Below the pieces are notes generated by a model. The model worked only from the letters and a program-made list of their open reading frames with translations, was not told where the DNA came from and ran no database searches. A program made the position numbers and the translations under genes. Of a DNA stretch of 64,000 bases, positions 8,880 through 18,831 are shown one piece after another (the first letter of the stretch is position 1; each line of letters begins with the position of its first letter). Source of the stretch: Betaproteobacteria bacterium (GTDB lineage: Bacteria; Pseudomonadota; Gammaproteobacteria; Burkholderiales; Casimicrobiaceae); contig JAOUIA010000006.1 in NCBI GenBank assembly GCA_029884335.1, forward strand, positions 20,882 to 84,881. Direction: 5' to 3'.

Positions 8880-10262
8880 ATGTTCCGCGCACTGCGCCAG
8901 CACCTGTCACCCGCGACTCTCGCGCAACTCGCCGTCGAAGCGGTGTGGCTGTTCGTCGCGGGCATCATCGTCATGCGGGTCGCCTCGCAACTCGCCGTGC
9001 CCGCGCGCGAGTTCGTGGTGCCGGCGTTCATCTTCGCGTTCCTGATCCTCTCGCTCAACGGCGCCTTCGGGATCTATCGCCGCGGCGAGCGCGTGGGCAC
9101 GAGCTCGTACGTCCTGCGCCTGCTGCTCGCGCCGGCGATCGGCGTGCCGCTCGCCTACTTCGCCGCGAACGTGGTGCCGCACGGCGACGTGTTCCAGGAG
9201 AACGTCGGGCTGGTGGTGGTGATCGCGATCGGGGGCCTGCTGCTGCTGCGCCACGTGCTGCTGCTGCCGCTGATCACGACGCTGCTGCCGCACCGCGTCC
9301 TGGTGCTGGGCACCGGGCCCGAGGCGCGCCTGGTCGAGGCCTCGCTTGCCGCCGCGCACCCGCCCGGGCTGCGCCTGGTCGGCTTCCGGTCGCTGGAGAA
9401 GATCCCGGAGACGTCGGTGTCGCCCGGCAAGGTGATCGCCTCGCGCGGGAGCCTGCTGGACGACGCGCGCGAGCTGCGCGTCAACGAGATCATCGTCGCG
9501 GCCCGGCAACAGCGCGGCGGCGTGCTGCCGCTTCGCGAGCTGCTCGACTGCCGGCTCCACGGCGTCGAGATCACCGATCTCGCACGCTACTTCGAGCGCG
9601 TGCACAGCAAAGTCCCCATCGAGCTCGTCAAGGTCAGCTGGCTGATCTACGGCGACGGCTACCGCCAGGGGTGGCTGCGCACGCTGGTCAAGCGCACGTT
9701 CGACATCGCTGCCGCGCTGTCGCTGCTGTTCCTCACGCTGCCCATCATGCTCGCCGCCGCGGTGGCCATCCTGGTCGAAAGCGGCGCGCCCGTGCTGTAC
9801 CGGCAGCAGCGCGTCGGCCTGCGCGGGCGCCGCTTCACGGTGTTCAAGTTCCGCAGCATGGCGCAGGACGCCGAGCGCGACGGCGAAGTGCGCTGGGCGA
9901 CGGCGCGCGACCCGCGCGTGACGCGCGTCGGGCGGGTCATCCGCCGGCTGCGCATCGACGAACTGCCGCAGCTCTTCAACGTGCTGCGCGGCGAGATGAG
10001 CTTCGTCGGGCCGCGGCCGGAGCGTCCCGAGTTCGTGGAATTGCTCACCGGGCAGATCCCGTTCTACGCGGTGCGGCACAGCGTGAAGCCGGGCCTCACC
10101 GGATGGGCGCAGGTGCGCTACTCGTACGGCGCGAACGTCGAGCAGTCGGTGCGCAAGCTCGAATTCGACCTGTACTACGTCAAGAACCACACGCTCGCCC
10201 TCGACGTCCTGATCCTGCTCGAGACGGTACGGGTCGTCCTGCTCGGCGAGGGCGCGCGGTAG
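8880..10262 (+). CDS. Exopolysaccharide sugar transferase, PEP-CTERM-system type (initiating phosphoglycosyltransferase)
   Basis: A 460-residue membrane enzyme expected to load the first sugar phosphate onto undecaprenyl phosphate. Four N-terminal membrane segments (roughly residues 13-35, 42-62, 78-98, 105-130) are followed by a Rossmann-like CoA-binding part (RVLVLGTGPEARLVE), one more membrane segment (about 270-292) and the bacterial sugar transferase domain: YRQQRVGLRGRRFTVFKFRS, RIDELPQLFNVLRGEMSFVG, GPRPERPEF and KPGLTGWAQVRY. Domain order matches the transferases of XrtA-linked loci. It lies 112 bp before the sensor kinase gene. Confidence 0.88.
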   Translation: MFRALRQHLSPATLAQLAVEAVWLFVAGIIVMRVASQLAVPAREFVVPAFIFAFLILSLNGAFGIYRRGERVGTSSYVLRLLLAPAIGVPLAYFAANVVPHGDVFQENVGLVVVIAIGGLLLLRHVLLLPLITTLLPHRVLVLGTGPEARLVEASLAAAHPPGLRLVGFRSLEKIPETSVSPGKVIASRGSLLDDARELRVNEIIVAARQQRGGVLPLRELLDCRLHGVEITDLARYFERVHSKVPIELVKVSWLIYGDGYRQGWLRTLVKRTFDIAAALSLLFLTLPIMLAAAVAILVESGAPVLYRQQRVGLRGRRFTVFKFRSMAQDAERDGEVRWATARDPRVTRVGRVIRRLRIDELPQLFNVLRGEMSFVGPRPERPEFVELLTGQIPFYAVRHSVKPGLTGWAQVRYSYGANVEQSVRKLEFDLYYVKNHTLALDVLILLETVRVVLLGEGAR

Positions 10263-10374
10263 GCGGGCGCCGCGCCGTGCTGCCGCGCAGCGCCAGGCGC
10301 CTCGCCGGCTCGTCGTCGCGACGCACTGCCGCGCCGGCGGCGACGACTTCCTTCCCTTGCGCCGCCGGCACGCC

Positions 10375-12474
10375 GTGACCGAAGCAACGTTCGCCTCCAT
10401 CGGAGTGGCCAGCTATGCGGTCGCGGCCGCCGGCTGGCTGCTGCTCGCCGGCCGCGCGGCGACCGGGTTCGACGCGAGCCCGCGTCGCGCGCTCCTGCTC
10501 GGCGCGGCGCTGTCCACCGCAGCGTGGGCCGCGCTCGCCGCGTTCCACGTGCGCAGCGGCGCGTCGTGGGCGCTCGGCGGAGCGAACGCCGCCGACGTGC
10601 TGCGTTATGCGTGCTGGTTCGCTTTCGTGGCGACGTTGCTTCAAGGCGACGCCAAGGCCGGTGCGGCGTCCGGCGCCGTGCGCTGGCTCGCCTGGACGGC
10701 CGCCTCGCTCGCCGTTGCCGCGCTCGCGATGTTCGACGGCGTGCACCATCCGCGCGGGCTCCTCGAGGGCGACGCGCGCCCCGGCGCGGCCCTGAACGTC
10801 GGGCTCGCCGTCGCGGGCCTCGCGTTCGCCGAGCACCTGTATCGCCGCACGCACCCGCAGTCGCGCTGGCGCATCAAGCCGCTCGCAGCCGCGCTGGTGG
10901 CGACGTTCGGATTCGACCTCTACGTGTTTGCCGACGCGCTGCTGTTCGCCCGCGTCGATCCCGACGCCTGGGTGGCGCGCGGCGCGGCTCACGCGCTCGT
11001 CATTCCGCTGGTCGTCGCCGCGACGTCGCGCAGCGCCGGCTGGACGGCCGAGCTGCACCTGTCGCGCCAGGCGATCCTGCAGTCGTTCGCGCTGCTCTTC
11101 GCGGTGGGCCTGCTTCTCGCCATCGCGGCGGCGGGCTACCTCGTGCGCTACGTCGGCGGCGACTGGGGCCGCGTCATGCAGATCGTGGTCCTCTTCGCGG
11201 CGGTGGTGTTCGTCGTCGCGGCGGTGTCGTCGGGGAGCTTCCGCTCGTGGTTGCGCGTGTTCGCCGGCAAGCACTTGTTCCCCTATCGCTACGACTACCG
11301 CGAGGAGTGGCTGCGGTTCACGCGCACGCTCGCATCCGACAGCGCGGTGGTCGGGATGCAGGAGCGCGCGATCCGCGCGCTCGCCGACCTGGTCGAGAGC
11401 ACGGGCGGCGCGCTGTGGCTGGCCGACGAGCGCGGCGTCCTTCGCCCGGCGGCCCGGCTCAGCGCACCCACCGTCGACGGAACGCTCGCCCCCGACGCGC
11501 CGCTGCCCGCGTTTCTCGCCCGCACCGGCTGGATCGTGTCGCTGCCCGAGCTCGCGGCGCAGCCCGGGCGATACGCGGGGCTCGAAGTGCCCGAGTGGCT
11601 GCGCACGCTGCCCGGCGCGTGGCTGGTCGTCCCGCTGCCGGTGGGCAGCGACGTCGTCGGCTTCGTCGTGCTGCTCGACCCGCGCTCGCCGGTGGAGATC
11701 GACTGGGAGGTGCGCGACCTCCTGAAGGCGGCGGCGCGCGCGGCCGCGTCGTACCTGCAGCAGCTGCGCGCCACCGAAGCGCTGGTCGAGGCGCGCAAGT
11801 TCGACGCGTTCAACCGCATGTCGGCGTTCGTCGTGCACGACCTCAAGCACCTCGTGGCGCAGCTCACGCTCATGCTGCGCAACGCGGAGCGCCACCGCGA
11901 CAACCCCGAGTTCCAGCGCGACATGCTGCAGACGGTCGCCAACGTCGCCGGGCGCATGAATGCGCTGATGCTGCAGTTGCGCGCCGGGGGGGCGCCGGTG
12001 GAGCCGGCGGTCTACGTCGACCTCGCGCAGCTCGCCCGCCGCGTCGCTGCCGCGAAGGCCGGCGCGGGCCGCGTCGAGCTCGCTCTCGAAGCGGGCGCGG
12101 CGGCGCTGTGCCACGAGGCGCGGATCGAGCACGTGATCGGCCACCTGCTGCAGAACGCGCTCGACGCGACGCAAGGCGGCGGCGCGGTGCGGCTTGCGGT
12201 GCGCCGCGATGGCGCCCACGCCGTCGTCGAGGTCGAGGACGGCGGCGTGGGAATGACCGCGGACTTCGTGCGCGAGCGCCTGTTCAAGCCGTTCGAGACG
12301 ACCAAGCCTGCGGGGATGGGCATCGGCGTCTACGAGAGCCGGCAGTACGTCGCGTCGCTGGGCGGGAGCGTCGAGGTCGACAGCGTCGAGGGGCGCGGGA
12401 CGCGCGTCGCCGTCCGACTGCCTGCCGCCGACTCGGCGGCGGCGCAGCCGCGGCGAGTGGAGCAGGTGGCGTGA
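10375..12474 (+). CDS. prsK: XrtA-system sensor histidine kinase PrsK
   Basis: A 699-residue membrane kinase. About eight to nine membrane segments fill residues 1-300, a GAF-like sensor follows (GGALWLADERGVLRPAARLS, about residues 340-460), then the dimerisation/phosphoacceptor helix FVVHDLKHLVAQLTLMLRNA, and a HATPase with N-box LLQNALDAT, DGGVGMT and GMGIGVYESRQYV. This order is that of PrsK, the kinase found with PrsR beside exosortase A loci. The GTG at 10375 is preferred to a TTG 18 bp upstream. prsR follows 93 bp later; the pair is presumably one operon controlling exopolysaccharide and PEP-CTERM genes. Confidence 0.88.
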   Translation: MTEATFASIGVASYAVAAAGWLLLAGRAATGFDASPRRALLLGAALSTAAWAALAAFHVRSGASWALGGANAADVLRYACWFAFVATLLQGDAKAGAASGAVRWLAWTAASLAVAALAMFDGVHHPRGLLEGDARPGAALNVGLAVAGLAFAEHLYRRTHPQSRWRIKPLAAALVATFGFDLYVFADALLFARVDPDAWVARGAAHALVIPLVVAATSRSAGWTAELHLSRQAILQSFALLFAVGLLLAIAAAGYLVRYVGGDWGRVMQIVVLFAAVVFVVAAVSSGSFRSWLRVFAGKHLFPYRYDYREEWLRFTRTLASDSAVVGMQERAIRALADLVESTGGALWLADERGVLRPAARLSAPTVDGTLAPDAPLPAFLARTGWIVSLPELAAQPGRYAGLEVPEWLRTLPGAWLVVPLPVGSDVVGFVVLLDPRSPVEIDWEVRDLLKAAARAAASYLQQLRATEALVEARKFDAFNRMSAFVVHDLKHLVAQLTLMLRNAERHRDNPEFQRDMLQTVANVAGRMNALMLQLRAGGAPVEPAVYVDLAQLARRVAAAKAGAGRVELALEAGAAALCHEARIEHVIGHLLQNALDATQGGGAVRLAVRRDGAHAVVEVEDGGVGMTADFVRERLFKPFETTKPAGMGIGVYESRQYVASLGGSVEVDSVEGRGTRVAVRLPAADSAAAQPRRVEQVA

Positions 12475-12567
12475 GCCCGCAGGACCGCCCCGAGGGCGAG
12501 CAAGCCCCGCAGCGCGTAGCGCGGAGGGTAGTCCGATGAACCGTCGTCCGCACCGGGAGGCCGCTGC

Positions 12568-13914
12568 ATGGCGGACGCGCGCAAGCCGCTGCTGATCGTC
12601 GAGGACGACCCTGCGCTGCGCAAGCAGATGCAGTGGGCGTTCGACGCCTACGAGACCGTCGTCGCCGGCGACCGGCCAGGCGCGATTGCCGCGCTGCGCC
12701 GCCACGAGCCGGCGGTGGTGACGATGGACCTCGGCCTGCCGCCGCGGCCCAACGACGCCAGCGAGGGCCTCGCGCTGCTGGAGGAGATGCACGCGCTGGC
12801 GCCCGCCACCAAGGTCATCGTGCTGACCGGACAGGAGGATCGCGCGCACGCGCTGCGCGCCATCGCGCTCGACGCCTACGACTTCTGCACCAAGCCGTTC
12901 GAGCCGGAGGTGCTCGGCCACGCGATCGCGCGCGCGTACCGGCTCTACGAGCTGCAGGCGGAGAACGCGCGGCTGCAGGCGTCGTTGCCGGCGCGCTCGA
13001 TGGCGGGCCTCGTCACGCTCGATCCGGGCATGCAGCGCGTGTGCCGCACCGTAGAGAAAGTGGCGCCGACGTCGGCGACCGTGCTGGTGATCGGCGAGTC
13101 CGGCACCGGCAAGGAGCTGCTCGCGCGCGCGCTGCACGAGCAGTCGCAGCGTGCGGGCGCCGGCTTCGTGGCGATCAACTGCGCGGCGATGCCGGAGAGC
13201 GTGCTGGAGGCCGAACTGTTCGGCTACGAGAAGGGCGCGGTCGCCGGCGCCGTGCAGCCGGCGCCGGGCAGGATCGAACTCGCGCACGGCGGCACGCTGT
13301 TCCTCGACGAGGTCGGCGACCTGCCGCCCGCGCTGCAGGCGAAGCTGCTGCGCGTGCTGCAGGACCGCGCGCTCGAGCGCCTCGGGTCGCGCAAGGAGAC
13401 CGCCGTCGACGTGCGCGTCGTGTGCGCCACCCGGCAGGGCCTCAAGGAGCGCATCGCCGCCGGAGGGTTCCGCGAGGACCTCTACTATCGGCTCGCCGAG
13501 ATCGTGGTCGAGGTGCCGCCGCTGCGGACTCGGCACGGCGACGCCGCGCTGCTGGCGCACGCGCTGCTGCGGCGCTTTGCCGCGGAGCACCGCCGCGGCA
13601 CGATGACGCTGATGCCGGACGCGATCGCGGCGATCGAGGGCCACGCGTGGCCGGGCAACGTCCGCGAACTGGAGAACGCAATCAAGCGCGCGGTCATCAT
13701 CGCGGACGGGCCGACGGTCTCGGGCGCCGACCTCGGCCTCGTTCACGCGCCGAGCGAGGCGCTCAACCTGCGCGAAGTGCGCGAGGCGGCGGAACGCGAG
13801 GCTGTACCGCGCGCCCTCGGCCGCGCCAACGGCAACCTGACCCGCGCCGCCGAGATGCTCGGCGTTTCGCGCCCGACGCTGTACGATCTCATCCACCGCT
13901 TCGGACTGAAGTGA
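12568..13914 (+). CDS. prsR: PrsR-type sigma-54 response regulator with degenerate GAFTGA loop
   Basis: A 448-residue NtrC-like regulator: receiver domain (Asp54 in VVTMDLGLPP, Lys in CTKPFEPE), AAA+ domain with Walker A GESGTGKE (about residue 176), Walker B GGTLFLDEVGDLP and R-finger region, and a Fis-type helix-turn-helix (NLTRAAEMLGVSRPTLYDLI). GGGAGG lies ahead of the ATG. The L1 loop that normally reads GAFTGA and touches sigma-54 reads GAVAGA here (residues 223-228; codons GTC GCC where TTC ACC is expected). All other ATPase motifs are intact. It may fail to activate sigma-54, or act in another way. Confidence 0.88.
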   Translation: MADARKPLLIVEDDPALRKQMQWAFDAYETVVAGDRPGAIAALRRHEPAVVTMDLGLPPRPNDASEGLALLEEMHALAPATKVIVLTGQEDRAHALRAIALDAYDFCTKPFEPEVLGHAIARAYRLYELQAENARLQASLPARSMAGLVTLDPGMQRVCRTVEKVAPTSATVLVIGESGTGKELLARALHEQSQRAGAGFVAINCAAMPESVLEAELFGYEKGAVAGAVQPAPGRIELAHGGTLFLDEVGDLPPALQAKLLRVLQDRALERLGSRKETAVDVRVVCATRQGLKERIAAGGFREDLYYRLAEIVVEVPPLRTRHGDAALLAHALLRRFAAEHRRGTMTLMPDAIAAIEGHAWPGNVRELENAIKRAVIIADGPTVSGADLGLVHAPSEALNLREVREAAEREAVPRALGRANGNLTRAAEMLGVSRPTLYDLIHRFGLK

Positions 13915-13945
13915 CCGCGCGCCCGGCCGGCGCGCCAGCCTTGAA

Positions 13946-15288
<1,343 letters not shown>

Positions 15289-15292
<4 letters not shown>

Positions 15293-16368
15293 CGGTGGCG
15301 CGCATCGACGTCCCCGCGGCGCTCGCGGCGGCGCGGCGCGAGCTTGCCGCGAACCCGCGGCGCTGGCTCGTCACCGGGTCGGCGGGCTTCATCGGCTCCC
15401 ACCTCGTCGAGAACCTCCTGAAGCTGGGCCAGACCGTGGTCGGCCTCGACAACTTCGCCACCGGCCACCGCCGCAACCTCGACGAGGTGCGGCGCAACGT
15501 CGGCGAGGCCGCGTGGCGACGCCACGCGTTCATCGAGGGCGACATCGTCGATCGCGTCACGTGCGCCCGCGCGTGCCACGGCGTGGACGTCGTGCTGCAC
15601 CAGGCGGCGCTGGGCTCCGTGCCGCGGTCGATCGCCGATCCGATCGCCACGCACGCCGCCAACGTCACCGGTTTCCTCAACGTGCTGGTCGCCGCGCGGG
15701 ATGCCGGCGTGGCCCGCTTCGTCTACGCCGCGTCGAGCTCGACCTACGGCGACCACCCGGGGCTGCCGAAGGTCGAGGACGCGATCGGCCGCCCGCTGTC
15801 GCCCTACGCGGTCACCAAGTACGTCGACGAGCTCTACGCCGAGGTGTTCGGCCGCTGCTACGGGCTGGCGACTATCGGGCTGCGCTACTTCAACGTGTTC
15901 GGCCCGCGCCAGGACCCGGACGGCGCCTACGCGGCGGTGATCCCGCGCTGGGCGGCGCGGCTGCTCGCGGGCCGCGCGGTCAGCATCAACGGCGATGGCG
16001 AGACGACGCGCGACTTCTGCTACGTCGACAACGTCGTGCAGGCCAACCTGCTCGCCGCGACGACGGAGCGACCCGAGGCGCAGGGTGAGGTGTTCAACGT
16101 CGCCGTCGGCGGTCGGCTGTCGCTCAACGCGCTGCACGCCACGCTCTCCGGCCTCGTGCAAGGACTGCGGCCCGGCAGCGTCATGCCGCCGCCGCACTAC
16201 CGCGCGTTCCGCGAGGGCGACGTGCGCCACTCGCAGGCCGACATCGGCAAGATCGCGCGCGTGCTGGGCTACGCGCCCACGCACGACCTGCGCGCCGGGC
16301 TCGCCGCGTCGCTGCCGTGGTACGACGCGAACGCGGAGCGCGAGGTCGAGAGGGCGGCGGACGACTGA
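15289..16368 (+). CDS. tviC: UDP-N-acetylglucosamine(uronate) 4-epimerase (TviC/WbpP-like)
   Basis: A 359-residue extended SDR enzyme starting at GTG 15289, overlapping the dehydrogenase stop by 4 bp. The NAD loop is [17 protein letters not shown], the catalytic residues are in [11 protein letters not shown] and [17 protein letters not shown] (YxxxK), and [12 protein letters not shown] followed by [16 protein letters not shown] is typical of TviC/WbpP/GalE-like UDP-GlcNAc epimerases. The extra N-terminal helix before the NAD fold is characteristic of the WbpP group. It should interconvert the gluco and galacto forms of the UDP-amino sugar or its uronate. It ends the exopolysaccharide block. 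Confidence 0.9.
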
Positions 16369-16404
16369 GCGGCCGTCGCAGCGCGGCAGCGGGCATCATC
16401 GCCA

Positions 16405-16432
16405 ACGAAAACGCCCCGGCCAGCGGGGCGTT
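16405..16432 (-). terminator. Rho-independent terminator of tRNA-Pro
   Basis: Perfect 8-bp stem: AACGCCCC at 16410-16417 pairs with GGGGCGTT at 16425-16432, 7-nt loop. Read on the minus strand it ends GGGGCGTTTTCGTT, a T-rich tail 17 bp past the tRNA 3' end. It may also end the epimerase transcript from the other side. Confidence 0.75.
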
Positions 16433-16448
16433 CGCGTGCATCGATTGG

Positions 16449-16522
16449 TCGGGGTGAGAGGATTTGAACCTCCGGCCTCTACGTCCCGAACGTAGCGCTC
16501 TACCAGGCTAAGCTACACCCCG
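16449..16522 (-). tRNA. tRNA-Pro (anticodon CGG)
   Basis: 74-nt cloverleaf on the minus strand: acceptor CGGGGTG/CACCCCG with discriminator A, D arm GCTTAGCCTGGTAGAGC, anticodon stem CTACG/CGTAG with loop TTCGGGA (anticodon CGG, reads CCG), and T arm GGAGG-TTCAAAT-CCTCT. CCA is not encoded. CCG is a heavily used proline codon in this GC-rich genome. Confidence 0.97.
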
Positions 16523-16561
16523 CGGGACTGCTTTCGCGCTGCGCGTGCCTCGGATGCGACT

Positions 16562-17650
16562 CTAGAAGGCCCGGTCGGCGGCGAAAGACGCCAATTCTAG
16601 CAGCTTTTCCGCGTGCGTCGTCGGCTCGACGCCGGCGAGGCACTCGCGGGCGAGGCGGCCCTGCTCGACGGCGCGCTCGCGGGCGTAGGCAAGTGCCCCC
16701 GTGCGCTGCAGGATCTCCACGACCGGGCGGAAGTCGGTGAGGCGGCCGCCGCCTTCGACTGCGTGCCGGATCGTCGCCGCGTCGTCGGCGCTGCCGCTGG
16801 CGACGGCGCGAATCAGGGGAAGCGTCATCTTGCCCTCGGCGAGGTCGTCGCCGAGGTTCTTGCCGATCGCGGCGGCGTCGCCCGAGTAGTCGAGCACGTC
16901 GTCCATGATCTGAAATGCGGTCCCGAGGTGCATGCCGTAGCGGGCGAACGCAGCCACGCGCTCGGGCGTCGCGTTGCCGAGGACCGCGCCGAGCTGCGCC
17001 GCGGCCTCGAACAGCTTGGCGGTCTTGCGCTGGATCACTTCGAGATACGCCGACTCGTCGACGCCCGCGCGCCCCGAGTTCATGAGCTGCAGCACCTCGC
17101 CCTCGGCGATCACGTTGGTCGCGTCGGAAACGATCTTGAGCACGGCGGGCCTGCCCACGCCGACGAGCAGCTGGAAGGCGCGCGAGTGCAGGAAGTCGCC
17201 GACCAGCACCGATGGTGCGTTGCCGAACGTCGCGTTGGCGGTCGCGCGCCCGCGCCGCAGCGACGACTCGTCGACGACGTCGTCGTGCAGCAGCGTGGCC
17301 GTGTGGATCATCTCCAGCACGGCGGCGAGCAGGTAGTGCTCGCGCCCGCTGTAGCCGGTCGCCCCGGCCGTCAGCAGCAGCAGCGCCGGCCGCAGCCGCT
17401 TCCCGCCGCCGCCGATGATGTAGTCGGCGACCTGGCGGACGAGGGCGACGTCGGAGTCGAGCGAGGCGCGCAGCTCGCGGTCGACCTCGGCCATGCCGGG
17501 GCCGATCACGGGCTTGAGGAAGTCGAGCGTCACGGGGGCGGCGTCCGGTCGGGGCCGGGCGGCAGCGGAGGCGCGGGAAAGCGCCAGCCGCCCTCGCGGG
17601 CCTGCGTCCGCGGGGGATTCTAGCGGAAGGGGGTCGGTGGTCTTGTCCAT
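16562..17650 (-). CDS. ispB: Octaprenyl (polyprenyl) diphosphate synthase
   Basis: A 362-residue trans-polyprenyl synthase making the ubiquinone side chain. The two Asp-rich motifs are LLHDDVVDESSLRRGR and MDDVLDYSGD; GGGKRLRPALLLL and the KTAKLFEAA helix also fit. The first 40 residues (Pro/Asp/Ala rich) exceed the E. coli length of 323; a GTG at 17533 opening MTLDFLKPVIG would give the usual size and may be the true start. It is divergent from rplU, the classic ispB/rplU-rpmA arrangement. Confidence 0.93.
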   Translation of the reverse strand: MDKTTDPLPLESPADAGPRGRLALSRASAAARPRPDAAPVTLDFLKPVIGPGMAEVDRELRASLDSDVALVRQVADYIIGGGGKRLRPALLLLTAGATGYSGREHYLLAAVLEMIHTATLLHDDVVDESSLRRGRATANATFGNAPSVLVGDFLHSRAFQLLVGVGRPAVLKIVSDATNVIAEGEVLQLMNSGRAGVDESAYLEVIQRKTAKLFEAAAQLGAVLGNATPERVAAFARYGMHLGTAFQIMDDVLDYSGDAAAIGKNLGDDLAEGKMTLPLIRAVASGSADDAATIRHAVEGGGRLTDFRPVVEILQRTGALAYARERAVEQGRLARECLAGVEPTTHAEKLLELASFAADRAF

Positions 17651-17677
17651 GCCGCTAGCGGGATCGGAGGCCGGGTT

Positions 17678-17707
17678 TTGACAGCCTGGCCGGAAATGCG
17701 TTATTAT
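17678..17707 (+). promoter_or_regulatory. Sigma-70 promoter of rplU-rpmA
   Basis: TTGACA (17678-17683), 18-bp spacer, TATTAT (17702-17707), placed 99 bp before rplU. A perfect -35 and a 5/6 -10 make it the best consensus promoter in the window, as expected for a ribosomal protein operon. The long leader could hold post-transcriptional control. Confidence 0.8.
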
Positions 17708-17805
17708 TCAAAACTTTTCCGGGCTCGCGCGAGCCTGCCGGCGGATCGGGCGGGCGTTGGGCGCGAGGCGAAGTCTGACACATTGCAAACGAAGCGGAGT
17801 CTTCC

Positions 17806-18117
17806 ATGTACGCGGTCGTGAAAACCGGAGGCAAGCAGTACAGGGTCGCCCCCGGCGAGAAGCTCAAGGTCGAGACGCTGCCGGCTGACGTGGGCGCGGA
17901 AGTCGTCCTCGACAAGGTGCTGATGGTCGGCGACGGCGACAGCGTGCGCCTCGGCAAGCCCGTGGTGTCCGGTGCGGCGGTCAAGGCGACCGTCGTCGCG
18001 CACGGTCGCCACGACAAGGTCCGGATCTTCAAGATGCGCCGGCGCAAGCACTACCAGAAGCACCAGGGGCACCGGCAGAACTACACCGAGCTGCGCATCG
18101 ACAGCATCGTCGGCTGA
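17806..18117 (+). CDS. rplU: Large-subunit ribosomal protein L21
   Basis: A 103-residue protein, exactly the usual size. It opens [20 protein letters not shown] and contains the RNA-binding [23 protein letters not shown] block typical of bL21. It starts 99 bp downstream of a strong promoter, with GGAG about 9 bp ahead of the ATG. rpmA follows 19 bp later in the same operon. Confidence 0.98.
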   Translation: MYAVVKTGGKQYRVAPGEKLKVETLPADVGAEVVLDKVLMVGDGDSVRLGKPVVSGAAVKATVVAHGRHDKVRIFKMRRRKHYQKHQGHRQNYTELRIDSIVG

Positions 18118-18136
18118 CGCGGCGGGACTTCACACC

Positions 18137-18412
18137 ATGGCACACAAGAAAGCAGGCGGCAGCTCACGCAACGGCCGCGACTCGCAGGCGAAGCGGCTCG
18201 GCGTCAAGGTCTACGGTGGCGAGACGATCCGCGCGGGCGGCATCATCGTGCGCCAGCGCGGCACGCGGCTGCACGCCGGCGTGAACGTCGGTACCGGCAA
18301 GGACCACACGCTGTTCGCGCTCTGCGACGGCAACGTGAAGTTCGTCACGCGCGGGCCCAAGGGCGACAAGTTCGCCGACGTCGTGCCCGCTGCGACCGCG
18401 ACGACGGCGTAG
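18137..18412 (+). CDS. rpmA: Large-subunit ribosomal protein L27
   Basis: A 91-residue bL27 beginning [16 protein letters not shown], the conserved tail that reaches the peptidyl transferase centre, followed by [24 protein letters not shown] and GKDHTLFAL. The C-terminus is slightly extended by an Ala/Thr tail. In most proteobacteria obgE comes next; here a terminator and a repeat block follow instead. Confidence 0.98.
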   Translation: MAHKKAGGSSRNGRDSQAKRLGVKVYGGETIRAGGIIVRQRGTRLHAGVNVGTGKDHTLFALCDGNVKFVTRGPKGDKFADVVPAATATTA

Positions 18413-18435
18413 CCGCCCGAAGCGAAGCTATCCCG

Positions 18436-18470
18436 CGCCCCGCGGCGCCTCACGGCCCGCGGGGCGTTTC
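18436..18470 (+). terminator. Terminator of rplU-rpmA
   Basis: Perfect 10-bp stem CGCCCCGCGG (18436-18445) / CCGCGGGGCG (18457-18466), 11-nt loop, followed by TTTCC, 24 bp after the rpmA stop. It ends the operon before any obgE-like gene. Confidence 0.75.
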
Positions 18471-18477
18471 CATTGCG

Positions 18478-18831
18478 TCACGCGGCCGCCTCCTCCTTGG
18501 ACGGCCAGCAGGGTGCAAGGCGTCGGCGTGTCGGCGTCCAGCCGCGATGAGCCTTGCCGTCGATCCCCACGCTGCGCGTGGGGCGATCGTCGAGGCGGAG
18601 CAGGGGCCCCGCTTGCGGGGATGCGACCCGAGACGATTGCTTGGGGCCGCGAAACAGCCTCGTGGACCTCCGGAACAGTCCATCGCGGCCCCTCGCCAGA
18701 GGGCTCACGCGGCCGCCTCCTTGGACCGCCTGCGCGGTTCGCGGCGTCGGCGTGTCGGCGTCCAGCCGCGATGAGCCTTGCCGTCGATCCCCACGCTGCG
18801 CGTGGGGCCCCTCGCCGGAGGGCTCACGCGG
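18478..18831. repeat. Tandem duplication of a ~227-bp intergenic unit
   Basis: Two identical segments lie exactly 227 bp apart: 18478-18499 = 18705-18726 (22 bp, ...GGCCGCCTCCTTGGAC) and 18516-18581 = 18743-18808 (66 bp). The 16 bp between them differs. The words CTCGCC(A/G)GAGGGCTCACGCGG close both units (about 18691-18711 and 18811-18831). The second copy runs into the stop codon of the TrpB2 gene, whose last codons (Ala Ala stop) are part of the repeat end. The 18413-18823 gap holds no gene; it consists of the rpmA terminator and this block. Confidence 0.85.

Noticed and set aside
7188..9058. Several 60-160-codon frames in the intergenic regions around the deacetylase and ahead of the sugar transferase
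   Set aside because: None has a ribosome site, a recognisable domain or non-random composition.
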